A DNA stretch of 64,000 nt from Bacteroidota bacterium (GTDB lineage Bacteria; Bacteroidota; Bacteroidia; Sphingobacteriales; Sphingobacteriaceae), in the NCBI GenBank assembly GCA_013288685.1, contig JABDBM010000005.1, positions 1-64,000 of the forward strand, written 5' to 3'. A program made the translations under genes and the position numbers. Below are positions 35,234 to 44,363 of this stretch, in pieces. The notes under the pieces were generated by a model. It was not told the origin of the DNA, did no database searches, and saw only the letters and a list, made by a program, of their open reading frames with translations. Within the stretch, counting starts at the first letter, position 1. Each line of letters begins with the position of its first letter.

Positions 35234-38200
35234 TTAAAATCCGATATTAAGGCCAAGGGTAAATGAGCGGGTATAAACCCAGGTCTCTCTCCTGTCGATA
35301 CCCGGCGCCAGTACGTTGGTGCCATCGGTATACCTTACCTCAGGGTCAACACCTGTGTAACCGGTTATAGTAAATAAATTCTGGCCCGAGATATAAGCCC
35401 TTAAGCTGCTGATCATTCCCGGTTTAGCACTTTTGCCAATTTTAAAGGTGTAGCCTAATGTTGCGTTATCCAATTTCAGGAACGATGCATTTTCAACATC
35501 GTAGCTGCTGTAGGCTGCTCCGTCGGTTACGGTTGGGTTAAAGAATTTGGTATTCACGATATTGTAGCTGGTAGCCACATTCGGGTTTTCATAAAATGCC
35601 CGGTAGGTATTGATCAGGTCGTGACCCATTGATGCCCGCAGGAAGAAGTTAAAATCAAAATTCTTGTATTTAAACCCGTTGGTAATGCCAAACTCATATT
35701 TAGGCAAGCCGTTACCGATAACCTGGTCAACTGCGTTAGCAAACGGAACCTTCCCGCCTTTGCCATCCGAGTAAAGGTATTTGCCATTGGCATCAACACC
35801 TTCATATTTAGGGCCCCAAAGAATACCAATTGCCTGGCCTTCAACCGCGCGGGTTAATTGCGTTTGCTCCTGACCCGGTGTGCCCAAATTGGTCGATCCA
35901 ACATACGATCCCTTTAACGAACTGGCAAGCTCTGCTAAAACAACATGGTAACTTGAAATATTGAAGCCCGGTGTCCAGCTAAAGTTGCTGCTCTTAACAG
36001 CCTCGTAAGTCATGGCTAACTCCACGCCCGAGTTGGTTAACTTGCCGATATTTTCCCAGGTGTTGTTATTTAAAGCAGGTGGCGAAGGCACAATTACGTC
36101 GAAGATCAAATCGGTTGTCTTCCTGTTAAAGTAATCAAACGTACCGTTTAAGCGGCCATTCAGTAAGCTAAAATCTAAACCGATATCCGCTTCCGCTTTC
36201 TTTTCCCATTTCAAACCGGGGTTGGAATTCACAAACGTGCTGTAAGTACTTGCGTAAACACCACCGCCTGCATAATAGGTGCCGGTTGTTGTTAAACGCT
36301 GTAATGATAGGTAAGGGTTAGGTGGCAATGCACCTGTAACACCGTAACTGCCCCTTAATTTAAGGTTGCTTACGGATGGCAGTGTTAATATCTTGGTTAA
36401 ATCCAAACCAGCGCTTACCGAGGGGAATAGTCCCCATTTATCGGCAGCACCAAACTCTGTTGAACCATCCCGACGTAAACTTGCCGAAAGGAAGGCGATG
36501 TTGTCATAATTTAAGTTTACCCGGCCGAAGAACGAGATTAACCGGTTTTCGTTTTTGTAACTGGTTACTGAACCGATACCATTCTGAAAGTCAAGTGCGG
36601 CACTAAAATTTTGTCCGGATGCATCGGTTACAAAATTGCCACCACCTGCACCAAAGCCCTGGTACAAGTAATCCTGGTACGAATAGCCTACTACCGACGA
36701 TAACTCCAGCTTATTAAATGTTTTATCGTATGCCAGGGTATTTTGATAAAGGGTATTTGCACTCTCGTCATCATTTTTAATGGAAAGGCCCGAACGCGAG
36801 AAACCGCTACCTAACGGAAAACCGCGCGAAATAAAGGCATCAATAGGCGAATATTCTGAATGATAGTTGCTTGATGTTTGTTTATAATATTCTGTCGCAA
36901 ACTTTAAGCCCGGCATTATTTCATAAGTAACCGTTCCGCCAATATTGAATTTTTTGATAGTTCCCTCGTTGGTATTCTGTTGCAGCATGGCAACAGGGTT
37001 TGAGTAATCAACAAAGTTCGATTCAAAATAACCGCCGCCGGTAAGGTCATACAACGGATTGGTAGAATGTACAGGTGCGGTAGGGTTAAAAATAGTGGCA
37101 TATTTAAAGGCATCAGGGAAGCCATACTGTGCATTCCTATTGGTTGTATTGATATTGAAATTGAAAACCAACTTATTATTCAGAGCCTTGTGCGTTAAGT
37201 TTATACGCCCGTTTAACTGGTTGAAACCTGTTGTAATGGCAACGCCCTGGGCATTTCTGTAGTTTAATGTGGCTTCGTAGGTTGTACGTTCGTCGCCGCC
37301 CGAAAAGCTGATGTTGTGCACCTGCGATAATGCGGTGCGGGTAATTTCTTTATCCCAATCGGTTGTCGAGCCATAATCAGTGCCTTTGCCCAATGCCTTA
37401 AACTGCGCTGCGGTCATGTGCTGGGTAAACTTGGCGGGAGTTTCGGCAGTACCCGAAACATTGTAAGCAACCTTCGACAGACCTCTTTTTCCAGATTTAG
37501 TGGTGATGATAATAACCCCCGCCGAACCGCGTGTTCCGTAAATAGCAGCGGCAGAACCATCCTTTAATACGTCGATACTTTTAATATCGTTGGGGTCGAT
37601 GGTGTTGATATCAACGTCCACCTGGCCGTCAAGCACAATCAATGGTTGCGTGTTGGCGCCCAAAGTTGAAAGCCCCCTTAAACGGATGGTAAAACCGCCG
37701 TTAGGATCGCCGCCGGGGCGGGCTACTGATAAACCGGCAACCTTACCCTGCAGTAACTGCGCAACATCATTGATATTACCTTTGTTAAATTGCTCGGAAC
37801 TGATGGTGGTAATAGCGCTGGTTACCTCACGTTTTTTCTGGGTACCATAACCTACTACCACAACTTCGTCCAGTTTACTGGTGCTTTCCAGCAAAACAAT
37901 ATTGTTTACGCTTTCCTGTCCGTCACTTAGGCTAATAGTTTTAGTTAATGTTACGAAGCCGACGAAAGTAAAGCTAATGGTGTAATTACCGGCGGGTAAA
38001 TTCGAAAAGCTGAAAGCACCATTAACGTCCGTACCTTTGCTTAATGATACAGCGCCATTCAGTTTTACGGTTACACCAGGCAGCGTTGCGCCCTTTGAAT
38101 CAGATACTGTTCCTTTGATAACCCCGGTTGAGACGGGCACGGCATCGTTCGAAACAGTTGAGACAGCATCGGGGCTATTTGGCTCCTGCCGGATTTTTGT

Positions 38201-38602
38201 AATCAATATTTGGTTATCAATTTGCCTGAAGCGAAGTGTGGTATTTACCAATAATGTCTTCAGCACCAAAGCCACTGATTCATTACTCGCCGTAAGCTGA
38301 AGGTTTTGAATGTACTTAACATCCTCGTTACGATACATAAAGTGAAACGGGCTTTGTGCTTCAATTTTCTTAAATGCCTTTACAAGCGATTCGTTTTTGA
38401 GCGTAAGGTTCACGTCTACCTGGTCCATGGCCTGACCCTTCGCTGAGGTAGCGGAAAAAACTGGAATTGAGGCAACTAAAATAAATATTGAAACTATCCC
38501 TATTCTCATAAATTGTTTAAGATTATTTGAGGTTAGCAGATGAACCTTAAGAGGAAGTTTAATAAAATCCCGTAGGTCTGCAGAAACTATAGAAAAATTC
38601 AT
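35234..38602 (-). CDS. SusC/RagA family TonB-dependent transporter with STN domain
   Basis: The 1122-residue product starts with a long leader, then an STN signalling domain (about residues 66-135, LTLKNESLVKAFKKIEAQ). A carboxypeptidase-regulatory-like domain (about 160-240, IKGTVSDSKGATLPGVTV), the plug (about 248-365, VVVGYGTQKKREVTSAI, DIKSIDVLKDGSAAAIYG) and the 22-strand barrel follow. An STN domain implies signalling to the FecR anti-sigma encoded just upstream, which fits the sigma-fecR-susC order. It imports oligosaccharides with TonB energy. The start at 38602 gives the long N-terminal leader; the ATG at 38509 (MRIGIVSIF) is possible. Confidence 0.95.
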   Translation of the reverse strand: MNFSIVSADLRDFIKLPLKVHLLTSNNLKQFMRIGIVSIFILVASIPVFSATSAKGQAMDQVDVNLTLKNESLVKAFKKIEAQSPFHFMYRNEDVKYIQNLQLTASNESVALVLKTLLVNTTLRFRQIDNQILITKIRQEPNSPDAVSTVSNDAVPVSTGVIKGTVSDSKGATLPGVTVKLNGAVSLSKGTDVNGAFSFSNLPAGNYTISFTFVGFVTLTKTISLSDGQESVNNIVLLESTSKLDEVVVVGYGTQKKREVTSAITTISSEQFNKGNINDVAQLLQGKVAGLSVARPGGDPNGGFTIRLRGLSTLGANTQPLIVLDGQVDVDINTIDPNDIKSIDVLKDGSAAAIYGTRGSAGVIIITTKSGKRGLSKVAYNVSGTAETPAKFTQHMTAAQFKALGKGTDYGSTTDWDKEITRTALSQVHNISFSGGDERTTYEATLNYRNAQGVAITTGFNQLNGRINLTHKALNNKLVFNFNINTTNRNAQYGFPDAFKYATIFNPTAPVHSTNPLYDLTGGGYFESNFVDYSNPVAMLQQNTNEGTIKKFNIGGTVTYEIMPGLKFATEYYKQTSSNYHSEYSPIDAFISRGFPLGSGFSRSGLSIKNDDESANTLYQNTLAYDKTFNKLELSSVVGYSYQDYLYQGFGAGGGNFVTDASGQNFSAALDFQNGIGSVTSYKNENRLISFFGRVNLNYDNIAFLSASLRRDGSTEFGAADKWGLFPSVSAGLDLTKILTLPSVSNLKLRGSYGVTGALPPNPYLSLQRLTTTGTYYAGGGVYASTYSTFVNSNPGLKWEKKAEADIGLDFSLLNGRLNGTFDYFNRKTTDLIFDVIVPSPPALNNNTWENIGKLTNSGVELAMTYEAVKSSNFSWTPGFNISSYHVVLAELASSLKGSYVGSTNLGTPGQEQTQLTRAVEGQAIGILWGPKYEGVDANGKYLYSDGKGGKVPFANAVDQVIGNGLPKYEFGITNGFKYKNFDFNFFLRASMGHDLINTYRAFYENPNVATSYNIVNTKFFNPTVTDGAAYSSYDVENASFLKLDNATLGYTFKIGKSAKPGMISSLRAYISGQNLFTITGYTGVDPEVRYTDGTNVLAPGIDRRETWVYTRSFTLGLNIGF

Positions 38603-38699
38603 AATTTTAATGCGTTTTAATTATTAATGTCGATGAGTTAAATGTTGATTTTTAAAGCAAAAAGCTTATACAATCGATTGCAGTCGAATTGCAAAAGCG

Positions 38700-38747
38700 A
38701 CCCTCTGAGGATAATTTCTGTAAGGAAAAAATTCAGAGGGTTTTTTT
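38700..38747 (+). terminator. Plus-strand intrinsic terminator opposite the susC leader
   Basis: ACCCTCTGA (38700-38708) pairs with TCAGAGGGT (38733-38741), an inner partial stem extends it, and seven T follow (38741-38747). The U-tract is on the plus strand, opposite to fecR and susC, and no plus-strand gene precedes it. It could end an antisense transcript over the susC leader. On the minus strand the hairpin lacks a T-run. Confidence 0.65.
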
Positions 38748-38835
38748 ATGTCGGTGGGCCGTTCAGGTCTTTTTCCGATTCAAATCCGGGAGGGATCGCA
38801 GTGTAGTTTTTCTTCATAATTCTTTGATTTTGAGA

Positions 38836-39828
38836 TTAATTAGTTTGAGGATCGCTGATAATGGTTATAGTAGATTTGTCTTTATCATAAGTATAGCTGG
38901 CTTCGTTAAACTCGCAGATGCTTTTTAAATCCTTATCCAGGCTTGCTGTGTTATCAAATGTTGAGGTAAACCGTTTTGACAGAACAATCTGGTCCTTGAA
39001 AATAATTTTTACCTTAAACCGCTGCTCCAATAATTTGGCAGCTTCTGCTACCGTAACATCTTCAAAATATAAGTTCTCCTGCGATGTCCAGTTGGTAATA
39101 ACTTTGGCGTCTATCTTACTTTGAGTGGCATTAAGTTCGGCTTTGTTATAAATAATTTGCTGATTGGGTATAATTACACCCAATTCTCTCTGTTGATCGC
39201 TAACTTTTACCCGCCCCCTGGTTACTGTTACGGTTATGATTTTATCATCCGGCATGGCTTTGATATTAAAGGCTGTGCCCAGTACGGTAGTTTCAACTTT
39301 ACCGGTATGTACAATAAATGGCTTTGAAGCATCGTGTTTAATATCAAAATAAGCCTGCCCTTCCAGGTAAACTTCGCGCTTGGGCAAACCGGTAAAGGTT
39401 GTTGCATACCTGAGCTTACTACCATAACTAAGGATGACGCTGCTGCCATCAGAAAGGGTAATAAAAAGATTTGACTTCTGCTGACGGACTAAAGCATGTG
39501 CAGCCTGTGGTTTATCGGTGTGACCGCGGAAAAATAAAACACCTGTCGCTAAAAACCCAACAACTACTGCCGCAGCAGCGATTCTTAAAAAAACGGCCTT
39601 AAATGGCAATGTCTTTTTCCCAGGTTCGACATCGTCGTCAATAGCCCGGAATATAGCTGCTTTAATATCGTTTTTTAACTTTTTCCGATGCAGGTCATCC
39701 ATTAATGCAACAACATCGGGTTCGTCCGAAAACAAGTCGTAATACTTTATTAAAAATCGCTCCTCCTCGCCCGTTGCTTTATCATTTAGATATCTATGCA
39801 ACAATTCCAGAAAAATTTGCTTGTCCAT
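38836..39828 (-). CDS. FecR family anti-sigma factor
   Basis: The 330-residue product has an N-terminal cytoplasmic segment, one membrane helix (about residues 80-103), a FecR domain (about 125-225, LSDGSSVILSYGSKLRY, GTAFNIKAMPDD) and a C-terminal DUF4974 domain (about 260-325, FEDVTVAEAAKLLEQRFKVK). It would hold the sigma factor encoded upstream until the STN domain of SusC signals glycan binding. It lies 238 bases after the sigma gene, wider than usual. Confidence 0.94.
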   Translation of the reverse strand: MDKQIFLELLHRYLNDKATGEEERFLIKYYDLFSDEPDVVALMDDLHRKKLKNDIKAAIFRAIDDDVEPGKKTLPFKAVFLRIAAAAVVVGFLATGVLFFRGHTDKPQAAHALVRQQKSNLFITLSDGSSVILSYGSKLRYATTFTGLPKREVYLEGQAYFDIKHDASKPFIVHTGKVETTVLGTAFNIKAMPDDKIITVTVTRGRVKVSDQQRELGVIIPNQQIIYNKAELNATQSKIDAKVITNWTSQENLYFEDVTVAEAAKLLEQRFKVKIIFKDQIVLSKRFTSTFDNTASLDKDLKSICEFNEASYTYDKDKSTITIISDPQTN

Positions 39829-40066
39829 TAAGGTGTTTATTCAATTGGTTATTAACATGACCCCAAATCGAAAGAAAGTCCCACCCGAAGTAAAAATATT
39901 TTTATTTGCAGGATTTTACCGGGGGGCGACACTATTTAATGAAGTTGACCGGACATGTTAAATTTATCCGGGTTCAAATAAATATCATCACCGACCTGGT
40001 GTATATTCTTACCAACAAACTTTAATGAAATGCAGATATTAGATATATTACCCGTAACGCAATAGC

Positions 40067-40645
40067 TTATGCCGATAGCAGCATGGCAACAAAAAGCCAG
40101 ACGGGTAATAAAACAACCTTTAATTTCTCAATTGCCTTACCCAACTGGTTTTGGACAGTTTTACGGGTGATACCCAGTTGCGAAGCAATATCTTTAGTAG
40201 CCAAATCTTCCTGAAAGTGCATACGGAAAATGATTTGTCTCTTGGGGGGTAATGTGTTCAATAGCTCTTCGTACGAAACCAGGAATTCTTTCCAGAGCAA
40301 ATTATCATCGGCATGATAGGTTGCTGGCATGTACTCCAGCATATCAAGAAAGGGGTGGGTCATTTTTTCCCGCTCGACCAGTTTGAACACCTTATTGCGC
40401 ACCGATACATGTAAATAAGCGGGCAAGTTATCAATATGCAGGTATTCGCGCTTTAACCAAATGTGTGTAAAAATCTCCTGCACAATATCCTTCGCCTGGT
40501 CCTCATCGCGCAAACGCCTATAGGCATCTGCGTACGCCTTTTCCCAATACCGGTCGTATAACAATTCAAATGAATTTTTACACCCCTGGCTCATTTTTTG
40601 CAGCAGCACAGCATCATTACTAAATTGTGGCCCGGTTGATTTCAT
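40067..40645 (-). CDS. ECF RNA polymerase sigma factor
   Basis: The 192-residue product has a sigma-70 region 2 (YWEKAYADAYRRLRDEDQAKDI, split by a turn) and region 4 (FQEDLATKDIASQLGITRKT). It ends with an unusual hydrophobic tail, VVLLPVWLFVAMLLS, which could be a membrane segment or a buried helix. It is first in the PUL cluster and should activate susC transcription with FecR as antagonist. The ATG at 40645 is used because the frame's first codon is TTG. Confidence 0.92.
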   Translation of the reverse strand: MKSTGPQFSNDAVLLQKMSQGCKNSFELLYDRYWEKAYADAYRRLRDEDQAKDIVQEIFTHIWLKREYLHIDNLPAYLHVSVRNKVFKLVEREKMTHPFLDMLEYMPATYHADDNLLWKEFLVSYEELLNTLPPKRQIIFRMHFQEDLATKDIASQLGITRKTVQNQLGKAIEKLKVVLLPVWLFVAMLLSA

Positions 40646-41493
40646 CAATAAATTTCCCTTATAAGTTAACTAAAGTATTCGTTCCGGCTGGGCAAAAAGC
40701 CTTACAACGAAACAACAACAAAAATTAAACAGCAGACTATAATTGGCCTTTGTTTGCAATATATTAAGGGACCGGGAGTGACAGCAACCCTATTCCTTGA
40801 TTAAATGGATATATACTAAAAGGTTAGCGTTTATAATTATTGTTGAAATAACAATTATTTTTTTAGAAAATGAAATAATTGTAATAAAATAATTACAAAG
40901 CAATATAACTGGTTCATTATCAATAGCAAAAACGTAGTTTACCAAATACATGAACGGTATTTTTTTACCGGAAATACGCCGCAGCTTTAAATTGCTTGTC
41001 CAATTATAGTAATTATCCTGCTGCGGTTATTCCAGAAAACCAAACAATAATAAGGAACAATTTACTCCATTATACTCGTTTTACTGACAGATTGTACCCA
41101 ATTCGTACAACAGTCAACCGGTAAACGGGTTGAAGTAATCAGGCACTGTTGCCGATACAAATATTGTTGCCTTTGTTGCAGCTTTATAATACATTTTTAA
41201 CAAAACTTTTAGAACCTGTTTAAAAATAGATGAATAAAATTGTTATGTATTTAAAAGTGAGTAAAAAGGAGATTACTAATCGGTCAAATAAATATTAATT
41301 GTGAATAACGACAATATGGCAATTGATTTATTACTTCTGTAAGAAATGACCTGACATGGTTGATTATTTGCTACTTACATTTTAAATTGCCCAAAATAGG
41401 GCAAAGTTAGTACCCATTAAACAAGCAACGTCCCTAAATAAATTAAACTATTTGCCGTATTAACTGTCTACCCTTTACACAATTTAATTTATT
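40646..41493. other. Long AT-rich divergent intergenic region
   Basis: About 850 bases between the sigma gene and the His-rich gene. I see no gene, tRNA or long repeat. CCGCAGC and GCTGCGG near 40979 and 41022 could form a hairpin with a large loop. Both divergent promoters must lie here, but I find no exact TTTG-TAnnTTTG pair. Confidence 0.5.
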
Positions 41494-42054
41494 ATGAAAA
41501 AGTTAATTTTTATGGCATCTGTATTACTTGCCAGTTTTGCGTTTAAAACGGCTGATGCACAGTTGCACGTTCGTGTAGGATTAAACATTGGCAGCCAGCC
41601 CGAATGGGGGCCGGTTGGATATGACCATGCCGACTATTATTATATGCCCGATATTGATGCTTATTACGACGTTCCCGCCCATCAATACGTATATTATAAC
41701 AACAATACCTGGATTCACGGCGCTGTTTTACCAGCCCGCTATGGCAACTTCGACAGATACCACAGCTATAAGGTTGTAGTTAACCAGCGTAATCCATGGG
41801 AGCATCATGCGGATATTAGAAACCGTTATGCCAATTTCAGGGGCCGTCATGACCAAACTGTTATCCGCGATAGCCGCGATGAACATTACCGCAACCACTG
41901 GAGAGAAGACGGGCGCGGCCGCGGGGACGATCATCATGACAGAGGCGATGACCACCATGACAGAGGGAACGATCATCACGACCGAGGGAATGATCACCAC
42001 GACAATGGGCATGATCATCATGACAGGGGGAATGACCACCACGACAAGCATTAA
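41494..42054 (+). CDS. Secreted His/Asp-rich heptad-repeat protein
   Basis: The 186-residue product has a signal peptide (TADAQ). The mature N-terminal part is Tyr/His-rich (DHADYYYMPDIDAYYD, HQYVYYNNNTWIHG). The C terminus has six tandem 7-residue repeats of the type G-N/D-D-H-H-D-R, ending DKH. Dense His/Asp suggests metal binding (zinc, nickel or copper) in the periplasm or at the surface, which is inference. The N-terminal part resembles proteins in Bacteroidetes that carry a YxYY/WxxG pattern, of unknown role. A terminator follows. Confidence 0.8.
   Translation: MKKLIFMASVLLASFAFKTADAQLHVRVGLNIGSQPEWGPVGYDHADYYYMPDIDAYYDVPAHQYVYYNNNTWIHGAVLPARYGNFDRYHSYKVVVNQRNPWEHHADIRNRYANFRGRHDQTVIRDSRDEHYRNHWREDGRGRGDDHHDRGDDHHDRGNDHHDRGNDHHDNGHDHHDRGNDHHDKH
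41926..42051 (+). repeat. 21-bp coding tandem repeat, six units
   Basis: Six units of about 21 bases each encode G(D/N/H)DHHD(R/N/K). Synonymous changes (CATCAT, CACCAT, CATCAC, CACCAC) show that the units have diverged in DNA while the protein pattern was kept. Confidence 0.8.
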
Positions 42055-42080
42055 TTTGTATTAAATACGCAATTACAACG

Positions 42081-42115
42081 CAGCCCTGCTTAACAGCGGG
42101 GCTGTTTGTTTTTTG
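42081..42115 (+). terminator. Intrinsic terminator of the His-rich gene
   Basis: CAGCCCTGCT (42081-42090) pairs with AGCGGGGCTG (42095-42104), a 10-bp stem with one G-T pair, followed by TTTGTTTTTT. Confidence 0.85.
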
Positions 42116-42139
42116 AAGATTGGGGGAGCATCCATCAGC

Positions 42140-42727
42140 TCAACTATCCACCCTTCTTCTGCACCGCTCACACAAAAAACACGCCTGCTCCTCGTCTACC
42201 ACTTTAATAGTTCCGTTCGCATCATTCATCATACACCGTTTATCGCCGCTGGTGCAATGTTTTAAACCAAGATTGTGGCCAATTTCATGTAAACATACTT
42301 TTATCAACCGTTGATGAAAAAGTTGTTCGGCCGCATTTCGTTTCAGCCGGAAAGTGGATATTACGCAGGTTGTGCCGGGCTCATACCCCAAACCGAATAC
42401 GCCCCATTCTTTAACATGCCGAGCCAAATTTTGGCAGGCAATATCCCTTTCCGTTAAAATAAGCAGATTTTGTTTCGAATTGTATTTGGATAAAATCCGG
42501 CTTGCCTCGTAGCGGGTTTTACTATCAGCCAAAATATCCGGTGATAAACCAATAACAGGTTTAATTAAACATGTAATATGATAAAAGCTTTCCACTGATG
42601 ATTTAATCAGCCTCAGATTTACACTATCAATACTTCCGAGCGGCTGAATATATACAACTTTGGGTTTAGGCCGATTACACGACAATACAGTTATCGCCAC
42701 AAAAAATAACACGAGCCAACATTTCAT
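42140..42727 (-). CDS. Archaemetzincin-like zinc peptidase, lipoprotein
   Basis: The 195-residue product has a lipobox VLSC (Cys17). The zinc motif HEIGHNLGLKHC (from His147) with a following Cys-Met-Met-Asn and a CFLCERC pair near residues 183-189 matches archaemetzincins, which carry a catalytic zinc in HExxHxxGxxH and a second zinc in Cys residues. The family is usually cytoplasmic in archaea and vertebrates, so a predicted lipoprotein is unusual. Substrate is unknown. The ATG at 42727 is used rather than a TTG two codons upstream. It diverges from the O-acyltransferase operon. Confidence 0.85.
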   Translation of the reverse strand: MKCWLVLFFVAITVLSCNRPKPKVVYIQPLGSIDSVNLRLIKSSVESFYHITCLIKPVIGLSPDILADSKTRYEASRILSKYNSKQNLLILTERDIACQNLARHVKEWGVFGLGYEPGTTCVISTFRLKRNAAEQLFHQRLIKVCLHEIGHNLGLKHCTSGDKRCMMNDANGTIKVVDEEQACFLCERCRRRVDS

Positions 42728-42906
42728 CCACAAAAGGTAGTAACAATTTTAGCGACCGCAAATATGTTGCTATTTTTTACGCAACTTTGGATTATGAAAC
42801 CATTCAATAACAAAACTTTAACTATCGTATAATCCACGTCATTTAATGTAAAAGCAACCCCAATTACTAAAATCCCGTATGGTTAAATATACTTCGGCAT
42901 ACCCCA

Positions 42907-44361
42907 ATGTTTTTTAACTCCTTAACATTCGCGCTATTTTTTGCCCTGTTTTTTCTGTTGTACTGGTTTCTTTTTAACCGGACAGTTAAACTGCAAAACC
43001 TGTTTCTACTATTTGGGAGCTATGTGTTTTACGGATGGTGGGACTGGCGCTTTCTTTTTTTACTGGCCGGTAGTTCCCTGTTAAATTATTATTTGGGTAT
43101 TTTAATTGCCGGCGCCAAGAGCGAAAAACGCCGAAATTTTTTAATCTGGACGGGCTTACTGCAAGGTTTAGGTAGTCTGCTGTTTTTTAAATATTTCAAT
43201 TTCTTTATCGCTTCCCTAACTGCTGCGTTATTAAAATTTAATATCCGGCTTGATGTTTACACCCTTAACATCATTTTGCCGCTGGGCATAAGTTTTTACA
43301 CTTTTAAAACCATTAGCTATTTGCTGGATATTAAAAAAGGCAAAATTGAGCCTTCAAGAGACTGGGTTGTATTTTTCGGATATGTGGCATTTTTCCCAAC
43401 CGTAACCTCCGGGCCTATTGACCGTCCGGGGGCATTAATCCCCCAACTAAAAAAACAAAGGGTGTTTAACTACAGCCAGGCATCGGATGGTATGCGGCAA
43501 ATTTTATTGGGACTGTTTAAAAAAATAGTTATTGCCGATAATTGCGCCGCATTTACAACGGAGATATTTAGCAACTATAAAACCCTGCCCGCAAGCTCGC
43601 TGTTATTCGGCGCGTTTTTGTTTACCATGCAGATTTATACCGATTTCTCGGGATATTCGGATATTGCCATTGGCATATCTAACCTGCTTGGCTTTAAAGT
43701 TACCCGCAATTTCGATTCGCCTTTTTTTGCCCAAAACATTGCCGACTTTTGGCGCCGCTGGCATATCACCTTAACCACCTGGCTTACCGATTATGTATTT
43801 ACGCCCCTCTCAATTTATTTCAGGAATTATGGTAAGATGGGGACAATACTCGCTATACTGATAAACTTTACGCTAATAGGTATTTGGCACGGCGCAAACT
43901 TTACTTTCTTACTTTTTGGCTTTTTGCATGGTTGCTATTATATCCCCTTGATACTGCGCGGTACTTTCGGCAAAAAAAAGAAAGTTATTGCCGGTACAGG
44001 GAGCAAGTTTTCGATCGGAGAAATCATCAATGTGATATTGACCTTTTTGCTGGTGATGTTTACGTTTGTCATTTTCAGGGCCGACACCCTTACGCAGGCT
44101 TTTGATTATTACCGAAGGCTTTTTTCCGTCACCATATTTACAATGCCGGTGATAACCGAGACGGTAAATACCGCGGTTGTTTTGCTGGCAGTTATATTGC
44201 TATTTTGGGCCGAATGGCAACAGCGCGGTAAACAGCATATTTTACAGATTGATTTTATAAAAGCGTTCCCGGTGAGGGCTTTAATTTACTTTGGGCTTAT
44301 CCTGCTTATTCTAAGCTTTAGCGCCACCAAAAATGCCGACTTTATTTACTTTAAGTTTTAG
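42907..44361 (+). CDS. MBOAT family O-acyltransferase (AlgI/DltB-like)
   Basis: The 484-residue integral membrane protein has about 11 helices. The catalytic His328 lies in GIWHGANFTFLLFGFLHG, and WRRWHITLTTWLTDYVF and FFGYVAFFPTVTSGPIDRP are typical of the AlgI type. It transfers acyl groups across the inner membrane to an extracellular polysaccharide or other acceptor. It pairs with an SGNH-type protein encoded 2 bases downstream, as AlgI pairs with AlgJ/AlgX or DltB with DltD. The acceptor is unknown. Confidence 0.92.
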   Translation: MFFNSLTFALFFALFFLLYWFLFNRTVKLQNLFLLFGSYVFYGWWDWRFLFLLAGSSLLNYYLGILIAGAKSEKRRNFLIWTGLLQGLGSLLFFKYFNFFIASLTAALLKFNIRLDVYTLNIILPLGISFYTFKTISYLLDIKKGKIEPSRDWVVFFGYVAFFPTVTSGPIDRPGALIPQLKKQRVFNYSQASDGMRQILLGLFKKIVIADNCAAFTTEIFSNYKTLPASSLLFGAFLFTMQIYTDFSGYSDIAIGISNLLGFKVTRNFDSPFFAQNIADFWRRWHITLTTWLTDYVFTPLSIYFRNYGKMGTILAILINFTLIGIWHGANFTFLLFGFLHGCYYIPLILRGTFGKKKKVIAGTGSKFSIGEIINVILTFLLVMFTFVIFRADTLTQAFDYYRRLFSVTIFTMPVITETVNTAVVLLAVILLFWAEWQQRGKQHILQIDFIKAFPVRALIYFGLILLILSFSATKNADFIYFKF

Positions 44362-44363
44362 CC

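Noticed and set aside
41728-42051. A 107-codon hydrophobic minus-strand frame opposite the His-rich repeats
   Set aside because: It is the mirror of the His/Asp codons (ATG ATC GTG on the other strand) and has no independent support.
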